A DNA stretch of 64,000 nt from Anaerolineae bacterium (GCA_019637555.1 JAHBVK010000020.1:1-64000), one strand, 5' to 3'. Positions 18,101 to 27,965 are shown, counted from the first letter of the stretch. Translations and numbers: made by a program. Notes: generated by a model from the sequence alone, not told the origin.

Positions 18101-18298
18101 TCAGTAAAGGTGAACAGTTAGAAGGTAGCGCCTGAAGTTCGCAGGGAATACAGGGCGGTTACAGGCGCATCGTTAGAGGGAATGGCGATAAAGTTAGAGA
18201 ATAGTTAATGGCGAAACTGGCTCGCATTCCGCCGGCAGATTTTTCCGGTCAATTGCTGCTGTTACGATCCCGACAATTCAATTTGCCACTATTTCCAC

Positions 18299-18313
18299 TA
18301 TAATTTGACCCAT
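18299..18313 (+). promoter_or_regulatory. Likely -10 box directly before the hydrolase start
   Basis: TATAAT at 18299-18304 lies 9 bases before the ATG at 18314, and no ribosome site is visible. Transcription would begin about 3 bases before the ATG, giving a nearly leaderless message. The -35 region is weak (TTCAAT at 18277). Confidence 0.4.
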
Positions 18314-19150
18314 ATGATCACAGTACGTAACGTCAACATTGGCGATCACCATTTTGTCTACCGCACCTGCGGTGAAGGACCCGATATCCTGCTTCTGCAC
18401 GGTTGGGTCAGTTCTAGCCGCATGTGGAACGCTGTGATGCGCCATCTCGCGCCACACTATCGGCTGTGGGCGCTTGACCTGATTGGCTTCGGGGATTCGC
18501 GTACCAGAGACTCAGTGCTTGAGCTTTCCGTCAATACTCATGCCGCACTTGTTGACGAATTCTGCCAGCACATGAATCTGCATCCTTTCGCGGTGATCGG
18601 GCACTCGATGGGCGGTTCCATCGCGCTGACGCTGGCGCTCGATTATCCGCATCTGATGCAGCGCTTGGTACTCGTTTGCCCTGTGGTCACGGGCGGCTTG
18701 CACTTCAATATCGCTTCTATTCTGGGGCAGCCCCTTGTGCGCAAAGTGATGGCGTCCACCGAACGTTGGTGGGATACCATGAAAGCCACACCCGGACTCA
18801 ATCTATTCGTCTCGCCTCCCTATCTGAGCAGCGAGGTCAATCGCCGTTCGTTCGAGGATTTCCGCAAAGCCAGTTGGCGCGCCACGCATGACGGGTTGGT
18901 ATCGCTGCTGCACATCCATCTGGAACAGCGCCTTAACGATGTGACCATCCCCACGCTGCTGGTCACCGGATCGCAAGACCTGACCGTACCGCCAGCCGAT
19001 AGCCGTCTCGCCGCACAGCGCATCAGCGGATCGACGCTGCTGGAACTATCAAACTGTCATCACCAGCCGCCGGATGAAGCGCCAGAGGTGTTCAACCGCG
19101 CCGTGTTCAATTTCTTGCGTCAGCCCGTCACCAGCCCACAACGTCGATGA
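18314..19150 (+). CDS. Alpha/beta-fold hydrolase
   Basis: 278 residues, standard size. The oxyanion segment is LLLHGWVSSSRMW, and the nucleophile elbow is GHSMGGS (Ser). The acid is expected in LLVTGSQDLTVP (Asp), and the base His in NCHHQPPDEAPE. A cap region lies at about residues 130-200. The family includes esterases, haloperoxidase-like enzymes and C-C bond hydrolases; the substrate cannot be told. The frame opens at TTG 18305 but the ATG at 18314 sits right behind a -10 box. The stop overlaps the next start (ATGA), so the MORN-repeat gene is coupled. Confidence 0.88.
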   Translation: MITVRNVNIGDHHFVYRTCGEGPDILLLHGWVSSSRMWNAVMRHLAPHYRLWALDLIGFGDSRTRDSVLELSVNTHAALVDEFCQHMNLHPFAVIGHSMGGSIALTLALDYPHLMQRLVLVCPVVTGGLHFNIASILGQPLVRKVMASTERWWDTMKATPGLNLFVSPPYLSSEVNRRSFEDFRKASWRATHDGLVSLLHIHLEQRLNDVTIPTLLVTGSQDLTVPPADSRLAAQRISGSTLLELSNCHHQPPDEAPEVFNRAVFNFLRQPVTSPQRR

Positions 19151-19863
19151 AGTTTCCTCGTTCTAGTATCCCCAAAGGCGTTGCCGAGTACACCACGCAG
19201 GCTTACGAGGAAGTGCCTGTTCGTCTCGGTAAAATTGTCGGCGTTCAAGTGCATTATCGTCACACGGAGTGTGTGCTTGACGGCAAAATTGTCGGCGTTC
19301 GCTGGTATGGGCGAGATAATGTTCTCCTAGGGGAAAGACCACTAAAAAATGGTCAGTTACATGGACGAGTAGTGGAGTGGTATGAGAACGGGAATCTAAA
19401 CTCAATTGAACCGTATTTAGAGGGGAAACCTCACGGTGTCGCCAAACAATATAGCTATGATGGCAAGCTCATCGGCACGTATCGGATGGTTCACGGCACA
19501 GGTTTGGATGTGTGGCGCGGCGGTGACGAGGACGGCAATATCTACATCACCGAAATTCACCCGATGGTTGATGGTGAACTTCATGGCTATCAATGGTGGT
19601 TCAAACACGACCAAATTCTCAACGAGGAAAATCCGTACCGGAAAGGTCTGCTGCACGGCATTCAGCGACACTGGAATTTGCAGGACAGGCTGCGACGAGG
19701 CTATCCGAAATATTGGATCAATGGTGAGCAAGTAACCAAACGTCAATACCTACGCGCCGCTCGTACGGATAAGACGCTGCCGCCCTTCGATCCCGCTGAT
19801 AACCAGCCAACACGCCGATTCCCCGCCAAGATCAGACGCCTGCTCAATGCCATACCTAAGTGA
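19147..19863 (+). CDS. MORN-repeat (YwqK-like) protein
   Basis: 238 residues with repeated units of the type GERPLKNGQLHGRVVEWYENG, YLEGKPHGVAKQYSYDGK and NPYRKGLLHGIQRHW, which fit the bacterial MORN-like variant found in YwqK-family proteins. No signal peptide. Some YwqK relatives are named as antitoxins of toxin-antitoxin loci, but no toxin gene is seen beside it. It overlaps the preceding hydrolase by 4 bases, so the two are translated together. Function unknown; MORN sheets often serve as binding surfaces. Confidence 0.7.
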   Translation: MKFPRSSIPKGVAEYTTQAYEEVPVRLGKIVGVQVHYRHTECVLDGKIVGVRWYGRDNVLLGERPLKNGQLHGRVVEWYENGNLNSIEPYLEGKPHGVAKQYSYDGKLIGTYRMVHGTGLDVWRGGDEDGNIYITEIHPMVDGELHGYQWWFKHDQILNEENPYRKGLLHGIQRHWNLQDRLRRGYPKYWINGEQVTKRQYLRAARTDKTLPPFDPADNQPTRRFPAKIRRLLNAIPK

Positions 19864-19993
19864 AGGTGAGTATGTCGCTGCCACCTCCCCATTCGTTCAG
19901 TATTTCCCAGATTGCCCGCGCCTGTGATAGAATCAGCGATAACTCTCGTATCTGACGTAATTCTTGCATTGTTGCTGTATGCTATGGAGTGGA

Positions 19994-20482
19994 ATGGTGA
20001 GTACGACTCAGCGCATTAACTTATCTGACGAACCATCCGACGATCCGGTTGATAAGGAGTTTGCGCTGGATGCACCATATTATGCACAGCAGCGCGTTAC
20101 TCAGCAGTGGATCGTTATGCATCAGGCAAACACCTGGCAACCGCCAACCGATGTATTTGAACTTGATGATCGCTTGGTGGTACTGGTGGAAATCGCTGGC
20201 ATGCGTGATGGTGAATTTAGCGTAGCACTTCAGGAGCGTCGTCTGGCGATCAGCGGTACGCGCCCTCGCAATGTACGTGAAGGGCTAGCCTACCACCAGA
20301 TGGAAGTTCGTTACGGGCGTTTCCACTCTGAGATCATCTTGCCTTGGGCTGTCGAACGAGATGGTGTTTCTGCCCATTACCGCGATGGTTTTTTGCGCGT
20401 AGAATTGCCACGTGCCCGTAATCATCAGGTACACATCGTAGATGTGGATGGCGACAACACCGACGAAGCAGCGGACGCCTGA
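19994..20482 (+). CDS. Hsp20/alpha-crystallin family small heat-shock protein
   Basis: About 162 residues. The alpha-crystallin domain spans roughly residues 55-150: PPTDVFELDDRLVVLVEIAG at its start, LAISGTRPRN in the middle, YGRFHSEIILP and YRDGFLRVELPRAR at the end. ATP-independent holdase that binds unfolding proteins in the cytoplasm. The C-terminal IxI/V tail is not clear (VHIVDVDGD is nearest). The ATG at 19994 has GGAGTGG just upstream; an in-frame start at 19964 would add a Cys-rich tail unlike the family. It lies 71 bases before lon, so both may belong to a stress unit. Confidence 0.88.
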   Translation: MVSTTQRINLSDEPSDDPVDKEFALDAPYYAQQRVTQQWIVMHQANTWQPPTDVFELDDRLVVLVEIAGMRDGEFSVALQERRLAISGTRPRNVREGLAYHQMEVRYGRFHSEIILPWAVERDGVSAHYRDGFLRVELPRARNHQVHIVDVDGDNTDEAADA

Positions 20483-20553
20483 GAGCCTATTGCCTAGTTC
20501 TAGGTCGTCGGATATTCGCAGACTATTTCTAATTCACATGGTAACAGTATTCA

Positions 20554-23211
20554 ATGGCGGACGAGAAAAAAAGACCCGGTAAATCCAAAGCAGCTACCGA
20601 GCTGACACCGACGGTGACCTTTGAAGAAGATCAGGATTTACAGCTTGATCCCGTAACGGCGTCACAGCCTGAGGGCAGTCTGAAAATCCCTGATGAGATT
20701 CCCATATTGCCGCTGCGCGGGTTGGTGGTTTATCCACAGACCGCGATGCCGCTGAATGTGGGGCAGCCGCGTTCGATCCGCTTGGTCGATGAAGCGGTAG
20801 CGGCGGATCGGCTGGTCGGCTTGATCGCGGCGCGTAACCCTGAACAGGAAACGCCCGGTCCGGACGAAATCTATCGCGTCGGTACGCTGGCGGCGATCCA
20901 TCGTCTGTTCCGTGCCTCCGATGGCACGATCCGGCTGTTGGTGCAGGGGTTAGCGCGTATTCAGGTGGAGAGCTACACCACTTCCGAGCCGTATCTCAAG
21001 GCAAAGGTAGTGGCACTGCCCGAACATACCGAAACTGGCGAGGAAGTCGAGGCGCTCAAGCGCATCGTCACCAACCAGTTCCAGCGTCTGGCAGAGCTGG
21101 TGCCCAGCATTCCCAACGAGTTGATCTCCTCGGCAGTCAACGTAGAAGACCCGTTGCAACTGGTCTACGCCGTTGCTACCTATATCCGCATCAGTCTGGA
21201 TGATGCCCAGCGCATCCTTGAGATCGACAGCGTAGCAGATAAACTGCGCCTGTTGATGAACATCCTCAAGAAAGAACTGGATGTGCTGGAACTGGGGCGC
21301 AAAATCCAGACCGAAGCGCAGACCGAGATCGAGAAGGTGCAGCGCGAATACTATCTGCGCGAGCAGATGAAGGCGATCCGCCGCGAACTCGGTGAGGATG
21401 ACGAGCAGACAGTAGAGATCGAGGAATTTCAGCAAAAGATCGAAGCAGCGGGGATGCCGGACGAGGCGCGCAAAGAAGCAGAGCGCGAACTGGATCGGCT
21501 GTCCAAGCTGCCCACTGCCGCCGCTGAATATGGCGTGATCCGCACCTACCTCGATTGGCTGACCAGTTTGCCCTGGTCGAAGCGCACTAAGGATGATCTT
21601 GATATTCGCCACGCCCGTAAAATCCTCAATGAGGATCACTACGGCTTGAAGGATGTCAAGGATCGCATCATCGAGTTTCTGGCGGTGCGCCGCCTGCGCT
21701 CCGAACGCTTCCCCAAAGCACCACAAAACGGTGCTAGTGGCAGCGCCAATGGCAACGGCAACGGCAACGGCAGCACCCCGTTCGCGGATCATCCGCCGGA
21801 AAAGGTCGCCAAGATCGAGAAGGGTGATAAGCGCGATAAGCGTGATTATGTTCGCCGTGAACGTGAAGGCGCGATCCTCTGCTTCGTGGGACCTCCGGGC
21901 GTGGGTAAGACTTCGCTCGGTGCCTCTATAGCGCGGGCAATGGGGCGCAAGTTCATCCGCATGAGTTTAGGCGGCGTGCGCGATGAAGCTGAGATTCGCG
22001 GATTCCGCCGCACCTACATCGGCGCGATGCCGGGGCGCGTGATCCAGACGCTGCGCCGCATCGAGTCGCGTAATCCGGTGATCATGCTGGACGAGATCGA
22101 CAAACTGGGACGGGATTTTCGCGGCGATCCGGCGGCGGCGCTGCTGGAAGTCCTCGATCCTGAGCAGAACTTCGAGTTCCGCGATCACTATCTGGATGTC
22201 CCCTTCGATCTCTCCGAAGTCATGTTCATCACCACTGCCAACGAACTTGATCCAATTCCCGGACCACTGCTGGATCGTATGGAAGTGATCCATCTTTCCG
22301 GCTACACGGAAATGGAAAAGGTCGAGATCGCGCGTAACTATCTGGTGCCCCGCCAGATCAAGGAAAACGGCTTACGCAGTGGCGAAGCCAGCTTCACCAG
22401 AGAGGCGCTCGAACTACTGATCCGCGACTACACGCGCGAAGCTGGTGTCCGTAATCTGGAGCGCACCATCGGCAGCGTGGCTCGCAAAGTAGCGACCCGC
22501 ATCGCTGAAGGGGAGCAGCAGAAGGTACGGGTGACGGGCAAAATGGTCGGCAAATTGCTCGGCAAATCCCGCTTCGGCTACCGTGAGGAGATCAGCGAAC
22601 GCACGGATCGTCCCGGCGTGGCAACGGGACTCTCGGTCACGGCGTTCGGTGGCGATGTCCTGTTTGTGGAAGCCACAGGCTTGATTGGCGGTAAAGGCGG
22701 CTTTCAATATACTGGACAGTTGGGTGAAGTGATGGCGGAAAGCGCGCGTGCCGCCTTCAGCTATGTGCGCTCCAAAGTGGGTGATTATGGCATCACCTCG
22801 GAATATTTCGAGAAGCACGATGTCCATCTGCATGTACCGGCAGGAGCAGTGCCCAAAGATGGTCCTTCCGCTGGTGTGACGATGGCGACGGCACTCGTCT
22901 CGCTGATCAGCGGGCGTCCTGTCCGCAGCGATGTCGCTATGACGGGTGAGATCACACTGCGCGGGCAGGTATTACCCGTCGGCGGCATTAAAGACAAAGT
23001 GTTGGCGGCGCACCGCTTCGGCGTCAATACCGTGATCCTGCCGCACCGCAACGAGATCGATCTGGACGATCTCCCCGACGATGTACGAAAATCGCTCAAG
23101 TTCGTACTGGCGGAAAAAGTTGAGGATGTCTTGAACGCGGCACTGGAGCGCACCAGTGTAAACATCAAAGCAGGCGTAGGAATTAGCGAGGGCGACAGAA
23201 AACTCAACTGA
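20554..23211 (+). CDS. lon: ATP-dependent Lon protease with a low-complexity insert
   Basis: 885-residue cytoplasmic AAA+ serine protease. The N-terminal substrate domain spans about 45-240, a coiled-coil hairpin about 245-330, and the Walker A motif GPPGVGKTS starts near residue 447. Walker B is [11 protein letters not shown]. The proteolytic dyad is Ser772 in DGPSAGV and Lys813 in GGIKDKV. An unusual insert lies at about 389-440, between [15 protein letters not shown] and ILCFVGPPG. It is rich in Gly/Asn (NGNGNGNGS) then Lys/Arg/Asp, and it separates the helical hairpin from the nucleotide fold. Most Lon proteins have only a few residues here. The protein starts with a charged 45-residue tail. 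Confidence 0.97.
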   Translation: MADEKKRPGKSKAATELTPTVTFEEDQDLQLDPVTASQPEGSLKIPDEIPILPLRGLVVYPQTAMPLNVGQPRSIRLVDEAVAADRLVGLIAARNPEQETPGPDEIYRVGTLAAIHRLFRASDGTIRLLVQGLARIQVESYTTSEPYLKAKVVALPEHTETGEEVEALKRIVTNQFQRLAELVPSIPNELISSAVNVEDPLQLVYAVATYIRISLDDAQRILEIDSVADKLRLLMNILKKELDVLELGRKIQTEAQTEIEKVQREYYLREQMKAIRRELGEDDEQTVEIEEFQQKIEAAGMPDEARKEAERELDRLSKLPTAAAEYGVIRTYLDWLTSLPWSKRTKDDLDIRHARKILNEDHYGLKDVKDRIIEFLAVRRLRSERFPKAPQNGASGSANGNGNGNGSTPFADHPPEKVAKIEKGDKRDKRDYVRREREGAILCFVGPPGVGKTSLGASIARAMGRKFIRMSLGGVRDEAEIRGFRRTYIGAMPGRVIQTLRRIESRNPVIMLDEIDKLGRDFRGDPAAALLEVLDPEQNFEFRDHYLDVPFDLSEVMFITTANELDPIPGPLLDRMEVIHLSGYTEMEKVEIARNYLVPRQIKENGLRSGEASFTREALELLIRDYTREAGVRNLERTIGSVARKVATRIAEGEQQKVRVTGKMVGKLLGKSRFGYREEISERTDRPGVATGLSVTAFGGDVLFVEATGLIGGKGGFQYTGQLGEVMAESARAAFSYVRSKVGDYGITSEYFEKHDVHLHVPAGAVPKDGPSAGVTMATALVSLISGRPVRSDVAMTGEITLRGQVLPVGGIKDKVLAAHRFGVNTVILPHRNEIDLDDLPDDVRKSLKFVLAEKVEDVLNAALERTSVNIKAGVGISEGDRKLN

Positions 23212-23305
23212 TGCTATGCTGATGCCGATGCATCTCTTGATCTTTCTGTATAACGCCCCGCTCGCGCGATCTTCAACGCAACGCGACGCATAGGAGTAAA
23301 CCGAT

Positions 23306-23665
23306 TTGCCGACGATAATGATTGTTGATGATGACAAAACGACGGTGATGCTGCTCTCCACTTTCCTCGAACTGGAGGATTTCAAGGTAGTAACATCACC
23401 GCGTGGGTCAATGGCACTAACGAAAGCGCGGGAAGAACATCCCGATGCCTTCCTGATTGATTATCGCTTGCAGGATATGGAAGGCACGGCAGTGATCGCC
23501 AATTTACGTGCCGATCCACAATTTGCCAAGACGCCCATTGTCATGAGTTCCGGCATGAACATCGAAGACGAGGCGCTCAAAGTGGGCGCAAATGTCTTCC
23601 TGACCAAACCGTTTGAACCAGCGGATTTACCGCGTATCTTCAACGATCTGATTGGCAAAGCCTAA
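23306..23665 (+). CDS. Stand-alone response regulator receiver domain
   Basis: 119 residues, a single CheY-like domain without output. The acidic pair is in MIVDDDK, the phospho-acceptor Asp in FLIDYRLQD, the Ser of the switch in VMSSG, and the Lys in FLTKPF. The start is a TTG preceded by GGAG about 10 bases upstream. No kinase is adjacent; the nearest histidine kinase in the window is 25 kb away. It may relay phosphate or act by protein contact. Confidence 0.9.
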   Translation: MPTIMIVDDDKTTVMLLSTFLELEDFKVVTSPRGSMALTKAREEHPDAFLIDYRLQDMEGTAVIANLRADPQFAKTPIVMSSGMNIEDEALKVGANVFLTKPFEPADLPRIFNDLIGKA

Positions 23666-23713
23666 CCACCATTCATTCATTTTTAGCAACGCTGACTGGT
23701 TCAACATGAGGCT

Positions 23714-25882
23714 ATGAATTCACAATCGAAACAAAAGATGCAGATGCAGTGGTATCGCCTTGATCTGCATCTCCATACCCCCGGCTCCGGGGATTATCAA
23801 GAGCCAGATGTTTCCTATCTAGATATTCTTCGACGCGCCGAATTACGCGGTTTGGATATTATCGCATTCACCGACCACAACACGGTGAAGGGCTATGACC
23901 GCATGATGCAGGAAATCCAGCAGCTTGAGTTGCTGGTGCGTCTGGATCGCGCTCAACCAGAGGAACGCCGCCGTCTCGCTGAGTATCGCCGTCTGCTCAG
24001 TAAAATTTTGGTGCTGCCGGGCTTTGAGTTCACCGCGACTTTCGGCTTCCATATTCTGGGCATCTTCTCGCCCAATATGAAGGTACGCGAGATCGAGCAT
24101 ATTCTCCTCAGCCTGAACATTCCCCCTACAGTGCTGGAAGAGGGCAATTCCAATGTCGGCGCGTCTTCCGATGTACTCTCTTCTTACCGCGCCATCAATA
24201 ACGCAGGCGGCATCTGTATTGCCGCACACGTTAACTCGGCGCACGGTGTGGCGATGCGCGGCTTCGACTTCGGCGGTCAGACCAAGATCGCTTACACGCA
24301 AGACCCCCATTTGCATGCGCTGGAAGTGACTGATCTGGAACGGCGCGGACGCGGCGCGACCGCCAGCTTTTTCAACGGTACCAAGCCCGAATATCCCCGC
24401 CAGATGCGCTGCATTCAAGGCTCAGACGCACATCGCCTAATCAAAGATCCCCGCGTAGAGAAAAATCTCGGCATTGGTGATCGGGTGACCGAGGTACTAC
24501 TGCCGGAGAAATCCTTTGAGGCGCTCCGCCAGCTCTTTCAAGGTACGGATTTCGCGCGTTCACGTCCATATCGGGGCGCTAGCAAGGACTTCTACGATCA
24601 CGTCCACATTGCCCGCGAGGCAGGACCTAACATCGTGCAGTCCTTCTACGACGCGATGGATCAACGCAGCGGTAAGCTCTACAGCATCGTGGCGGATGTC
24701 TGCGCCTTCGCCAACACCAATGGCGGTACCATCTACATCGGCGCGGCGGGAGATATTACTATTCCGGTCATCGGCGTAGATCGTATCGGGGAGAGCATCG
24801 ACACGCTGCGCGACGAGATCAGTCACAAGATCACACCTCCGCTGGAAGTCGATATTGATACACTCGAATCTAACGGCAAGCCGGTGATCCGCGTGCGCGT
24901 CCCGCGGGGCAGCGATCTGCCTTACGCGCTGGACGAAAGCAAGATCTATATCCGTCAAGAAGCCGAGACCGTCCTCGCCGTGCGTGATGAGATCGTGCGC
25001 CTAGTTTCGCGTCTCGCGCCCGCAGTTGCTGCGACTGCCGTCGCTGTGTCAGCTCCTGTACAACCGCAGCAAAACCGCCCGCAGCAGCAACCACAACGCC
25101 ATCACGACAACCAGCGCGGCGATCAGCGTGATCAACGGGATCAACGTCGCGGCGGTCAGAATCAAAATCAGGGCAAGCAGGGACGTCGCACCGGTACACA
25201 TCAGCAGCAGCGTGCCGTAGAAGCCGTTGCGCTGCCAGAAGTTGCCCCCGAATTGGCTGAAGCGGCAGCAATCGTTGAGCCGCCCGCGTCAATCCAACCA
25301 GAAGTGCCAGTGCCTGCCGCCGAAATTACTGAACCAGCCGAAACGGGTCAGCGCCGTCGTCGTGGTCGCCCCTCCAAGAAGCAGACCATCGAGAGTGCTG
25401 CCGTAGCAGAGGCGGCTGCCGTTCCCGTAGAAGCGCTCACGTCAGCACAGCCGGAAGCACGCGCCGCCGAGATCGAGCAGCCAGCACAGCCTTTCACAGG
25501 TGTGATCAAGCCACCACGCACAGGCGTCGAGATCGTAGGCACGGAGACGCGCAAGGGCGAGCAATTCCACGTCATGCGCGATCTGCGGAATGGCAACATC
25601 GTCAAGAACGTCACCCGCCAATCCGCGCGGCGGTTATGGCACTACGCGATCATGGAAAAAGAGAATAATCCTGTTGATGCCAACCGCGTACAGTGGAACG
25701 GCAACATCGGTTTGTGGAAGCGCTACAAACGCGGCGACGTGATCCGCTACGATCTGGTGATGAAGGATAATGGCTCACCGCTGCGCGTGTTCTTTGGTGT
25801 CACCGAAGACGGTATGCACGGCGCATGGCAGCAGTTCATCAGCGATGCCGAACCGGAGATCGTGATCGCCGACGAAGGCTAA
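23714..25882 (+). CDS. PHP-domain protein fused to AlbA_2 domain, AT-hook-like motif and an unknown C-terminal domain, 722 aa
   Basis: Domain order read from sequence: (1) PHP phosphoesterase at about 12-285, with metal motifs HLHT (His19, His21), TDHN (54-56), [14 protein letters not shown], and GSDAH (Asp238, His240). (2) A Schlafen-type AlbA_2 domain at about 295-435, with [18 protein letters not shown] and [10 protein letters not shown]. (3) A Gln/Asn/Arg-rich linker at about 440-500. (4) An Ala/Pro/Glu-rich linker containing [10 protein letters not shown] near 546-555, the RGRP core of an AT-hook. (5) A C-terminal domain at about 595-722 ([37 protein letters not shown]) that I do not recognise. 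PHP domains hydrolyse phosphoesters; AlbA_2 and AT-hooks bind nucleic acid. A nucleic-acid enzyme is inferred. GAGG lies just before the ATG. Confidence 0.85.
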   Translation: MNSQSKQKMQMQWYRLDLHLHTPGSGDYQEPDVSYLDILRRAELRGLDIIAFTDHNTVKGYDRMMQEIQQLELLVRLDRAQPEERRRLAEYRRLLSKILVLPGFEFTATFGFHILGIFSPNMKVREIEHILLSLNIPPTVLEEGNSNVGASSDVLSSYRAINNAGGICIAAHVNSAHGVAMRGFDFGGQTKIAYTQDPHLHALEVTDLERRGRGATASFFNGTKPEYPRQMRCIQGSDAHRLIKDPRVEKNLGIGDRVTEVLLPEKSFEALRQLFQGTDFARSRPYRGASKDFYDHVHIAREAGPNIVQSFYDAMDQRSGKLYSIVADVCAFANTNGGTIYIGAAGDITIPVIGVDRIGESIDTLRDEISHKITPPLEVDIDTLESNGKPVIRVRVPRGSDLPYALDESKIYIRQEAETVLAVRDEIVRLVSRLAPAVAATAVAVSAPVQPQQNRPQQQPQRHHDNQRGDQRDQRDQRRGGQNQNQGKQGRRTGTHQQQRAVEAVALPEVAPELAEAAAIVEPPASIQPEVPVPAAEITEPAETGQRRRRGRPSKKQTIESAAVAEAAAVPVEALTSAQPEARAAEIEQPAQPFTGVIKPPRTGVEIVGTETRKGEQFHVMRDLRNGNIVKNVTRQSARRLWHYAIMEKENNPVDANRVQWNGNIGLWKRYKRGDVIRYDLVMKDNGSPLRVFFGVTEDGMHGAWQQFISDAEPEIVIADEG

Positions 25883-25951
25883 ATTTTCAACTCTCAGTGA
25901 TGGCACATTACCCGATTGGTGGTAATGTAATTCCGGCAGGGCGGTCTTAGT

Positions 25952-25957
25952 TATAAT
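25952..25957 (+). promoter_or_regulatory. -10 box upstream of DUF433 gene
   Basis: TATAAT at 25952-25957, about 50 bases before the ATG at 26007, between GGCAG (25935) and CTGCC (25965) half-sites that could form a small inverted repeat around the start of transcription. No strong -35. Confidence 0.35.
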
Positions 25958-26006
25958 GATCGCGCTGCCGGATTAATTTCTGATCGACTCGGCGAGAGGT
26001 TTGGGC

Positions 26007-26330
26007 ATGGCGATCCTGAATATTGAGCACATTGTCAGCGACCCCACAATTAAGAATGGCAAACCCTTCGTTGCCAAAGCCGAGATCACCGTACAGCACA
26101 TCGCCCGCCTGCATAACGATGGCTGGTCAGTCGATAGCTTCATCCGCGAGTACAAGCTCACGCCCGGTCAGATTTACGCCGCGCTCTCCTACTACTACGA
26201 TCACCAAACTGAGATCGATCAAGCGATTCAGGCGGAACGTGAGTATGCTAAACAGTTAGTCGAAAAAGGCAGAGCGTTGGCGAAGGCACTCAAGCGGCAC
26301 GAAAAGCGCAAAGCAGGACAGAAAAAGTGA
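26007..26330 (+). CDS. DUF433-domain protein (antitoxin-like)
   Basis: 107 residues. It matches the DUF433 layout: IVSDPTIKNGKPFVAKAEIT, VQHIARLHNDGWSVDSFIREY, then LTPGQIYAALSYYYDHQTEID, followed by a long basic helix (ALAKALKRHEKRKAGQKK). DUF433 proteins carry a small helix-turn-helix and are often paired with a DUF5615 PIN-like toxin just downstream. No such partner follows; the next ORF runs the other way. The ATG at 26007 follows GAGAGG; a TTG at 26001 is the alternative. Orphan antitoxin or free-standing DNA-binding protein. Confidence 0.8.
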   Translation: MAILNIEHIVSDPTIKNGKPFVAKAEITVQHIARLHNDGWSVDSFIREYKLTPGQIYAALSYYYDHQTEIDQAIQAEREYAKQLVEKGRALAKALKRHEKRKAGQKK

Positions 26331-26342
26331 AGCTAAGTGAAT

Positions 26343-26654
26343 TCACTCAAACGTACAAGTACAGTTAGTATTACTTGTGCAATTGACTATCAATCGTCTC
26401 CCATTTTGCAGGAGAAAAGTTTCCTTATATTCATAGAAATCGTAGTCGGTAACCAAATTGTGATCAGCCTCAATTTCTAATCCACATTGCTCCCTGACGT
26501 TTTTCTCAATGTTCATTACTTCAAAATATGGCGAAATGACTAGGAGCAGATTGCACACCACGACAAAGCACGTAAATCCAACCCCGCCCAGTGTGAGTAA
26601 GATCACGGGAATTCGTAGAAAATTCCATTTTGCCAAGTCAAGTTTCATTTTCAC
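26343..26654 (-). CDS. Small membrane protein, 103 aa, unknown
   Basis: Not recognised. Short charged N-terminus, one long hydrophobic stretch (residues about 14-42, FLRIPVILLTLGGVGFTCFV onward), then a polar outer part with five Cys residues, including NCTSNTNCTCTF at the very end. Its DNA is visibly more AT-rich than the neighbours, which hints at recent acquisition. It overlaps the end of the upstream acyl-CoA dehydrogenase-like gene by 17 bases on the same strand, so translation is probably coupled. Confidence 0.55.
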   Translation of the reverse strand: MKMKLDLAKWNFLRIPVILLTLGGVGFTCFVVVCNLLLVISPYFEVMNIEKNVREQCGLEIEADHNLVTDYDFYEYKETFLLQNGRRLIVNCTSNTNCTCTFE

Positions 26655-27834
26655 TTTTCGAGATTGTAATCTTCCCTAGCGCCACACGACCCAACAGCGG
26701 GATCGCAGAGTCGTCGGCGGGTGGATGGAATAATCCGGCGCGGACATCGCGGTAATAGCGCTCCAACGGCAGCGAGTGAGTCATGCTTGCGCCGCCAGCC
26801 ACGCGCATCGCATCATCCACGATTTTGATCGCATTGTTGGTTGCAGTCAGCTTGGCGATGAGCACCGCCTCGTTGATCGCCGCCTCCGAGTCCTCTTTAG
26901 CGTCGTACATCTCAGCAGCGCGATAGAGCACACTACGCGCCACCTGCAACGCCATTTCCGCCTCACCTAAGCGTCGCTGGATCGACTCTAGCGTGGCAAT
27001 CGGCTTGCCGAGGGCGGTGGGGACTCGATCATGCGCGAACTTCAACGCCGTCTGATGTGCCGCACCCGCCACGCCCAAATAACAGGCGCTGACGGTCAGT
27101 GTGAACCACGCATTCAGCTTGATCACGCTCGGATCGGGGCGCGATCCGCCGGACATCCTAGAGATCAGCATATCATCGGGGACACGGGCATCATTCAGCA
27201 CAATGTCATGGCTGCCTGTGCTGCGCATTCCTAGCGAATCCCATGTCTCCTCAATGTGCACTTCCGGCTGACGCGGCACGAGGAAACGCGCAATCGCATC
27301 CTCCTCCTCGATCAACGCCGGGACGATGAAATAGTCGAGCGTAGGCGACATCGAAGCAAAATTCTTGCGTCCGTTGATCAGCCAGTCGCTTCCATCGCGT
27401 CGCGCTTTGGTGTTCGGTCTGCCGCCACGACTCGGACTACCCAATTCCGGCTCAGTGGCACAGGAATTTACCAGCGTTGCCCGTTCCACAATATCGCGGC
27501 ACAGGCGCTCGAATACCTGTGGATCCCACTTTTCGCCCGCAGCAGCCGCGCCAACGGTTTGTACGTGCATAGTGATTGCCAGCGCCGTGCTGCCATCGCC
27601 CATACCGAGGATTTCCTGCGCCATCACCGCATCCAGCATTCCCGCGCCCCAGCCCCCATACGCTACGGGAACAGTCAGCTTGGGATAACCGGATTGGCGA
27701 ATATCCTCGTAATTCTCAAACGGGAAACTGCCGTCGGCATCATGCCGCGCCGCGCGTTCAGCGAATCGCTGCGCTAATTCTCGCGCCAGCGCCTGAATTT
27801 CATCGCGTGTAGGAATTTTCTCAGCAACATTCAT
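26638..27834 (-). CDS. Acyl-CoA dehydrogenase family flavoprotein
   Basis: 398 residues with the acyl-CoA dehydrogenase order: N-terminal helices, a middle beta domain (LVNSCATEPELGSPSRGG, WLINGRKNFASMSP, WDSLGMRSTGSHDIVLNDARVP) and C-terminal helices ending in GGASMTHSLPLERYYRDVRAG. The flavin-contact segments are of the type found in the DszC/HpaB-like monooxygenase side branch as well as in true dehydrogenases, so the reaction may be dehydrogenation or FAD/FMN-dependent oxygenation. The usual catalytic Glu could not be placed by eye. It differs clearly from the classical member at 35574. Confidence 0.85.
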   Translation of the reverse strand: MNVAEKIPTRDEIQALARELAQRFAERAARHDADGSFPFENYEDIRQSGYPKLTVPVAYGGWGAGMLDAVMAQEILGMGDGSTALAITMHVQTVGAAAAGEKWDPQVFERLCRDIVERATLVNSCATEPELGSPSRGGRPNTKARRDGSDWLINGRKNFASMSPTLDYFIVPALIEEEDAIARFLVPRQPEVHIEETWDSLGMRSTGSHDIVLNDARVPDDMLISRMSGGSRPDPSVIKLNAWFTLTVSACYLGVAGAAHQTALKFAHDRVPTALGKPIATLESIQRRLGEAEMALQVARSVLYRAAEMYDAKEDSEAAINEAVLIAKLTATNNAIKIVDDAMRVAGGASMTHSLPLERYYRDVRAGLFHPPADDSAIPLLGRVALGKITISKSENET

Positions 27835-27910
27835 GCGCTTAGCTACAAACCAGTAGATAAATACTCTTAGCCTTACAGCTTAAGAGTATAGCAAATCTGA
27901 GGTTACATCT

Positions 27911-27957
27911 TGGTTCCCCCTCTCCACGAAGTGGATGAGGGGGTCAGGGGGTGAGGC
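27911..27957. repeat. GC-rich palindromic intergenic repeat
   Basis: CCCCCTCTCCAC (27916-27927), loop GAA, GTGGATGAGGGGG (27931-27943), then TCAGGGGGTGAGG. Elements of this type (CCCCTCTCC...GGTCAGGGG..GAGG) are common intergenic repeats in Chloroflexota and cyanobacteria. It lies between two minus-strand genes and may also end transcription. A single copy is seen here. Confidence 0.55.
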
Positions 27958-27965
27958 TACTTCCG

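Noticed and set aside
19147-19863. Toxin-antitoxin locus around the YwqK-like protein
   Set aside because: The name comes from relatives only; no toxin-like gene is adjacent, and the coupled neighbour is a hydrolase.
20950-21792. 280-codon minus-strand ORF opposite lon
   Set aside because: Long only because of codon bias of lon on the other strand; repeated low-complexity Leu/Phe/Asp pattern and no start context.
23843-24418. 191-codon minus-strand ORF opposite the PHP gene
   Set aside because: Lies within conserved PHP motifs coded on the plus strand; no ribosome site.
27911-27957. CRISPR or mobile element origin for the GC-rich palindrome
   Set aside because: Single copy here, no spacer array and no transposase; better seen as a dispersed intergenic repeat.
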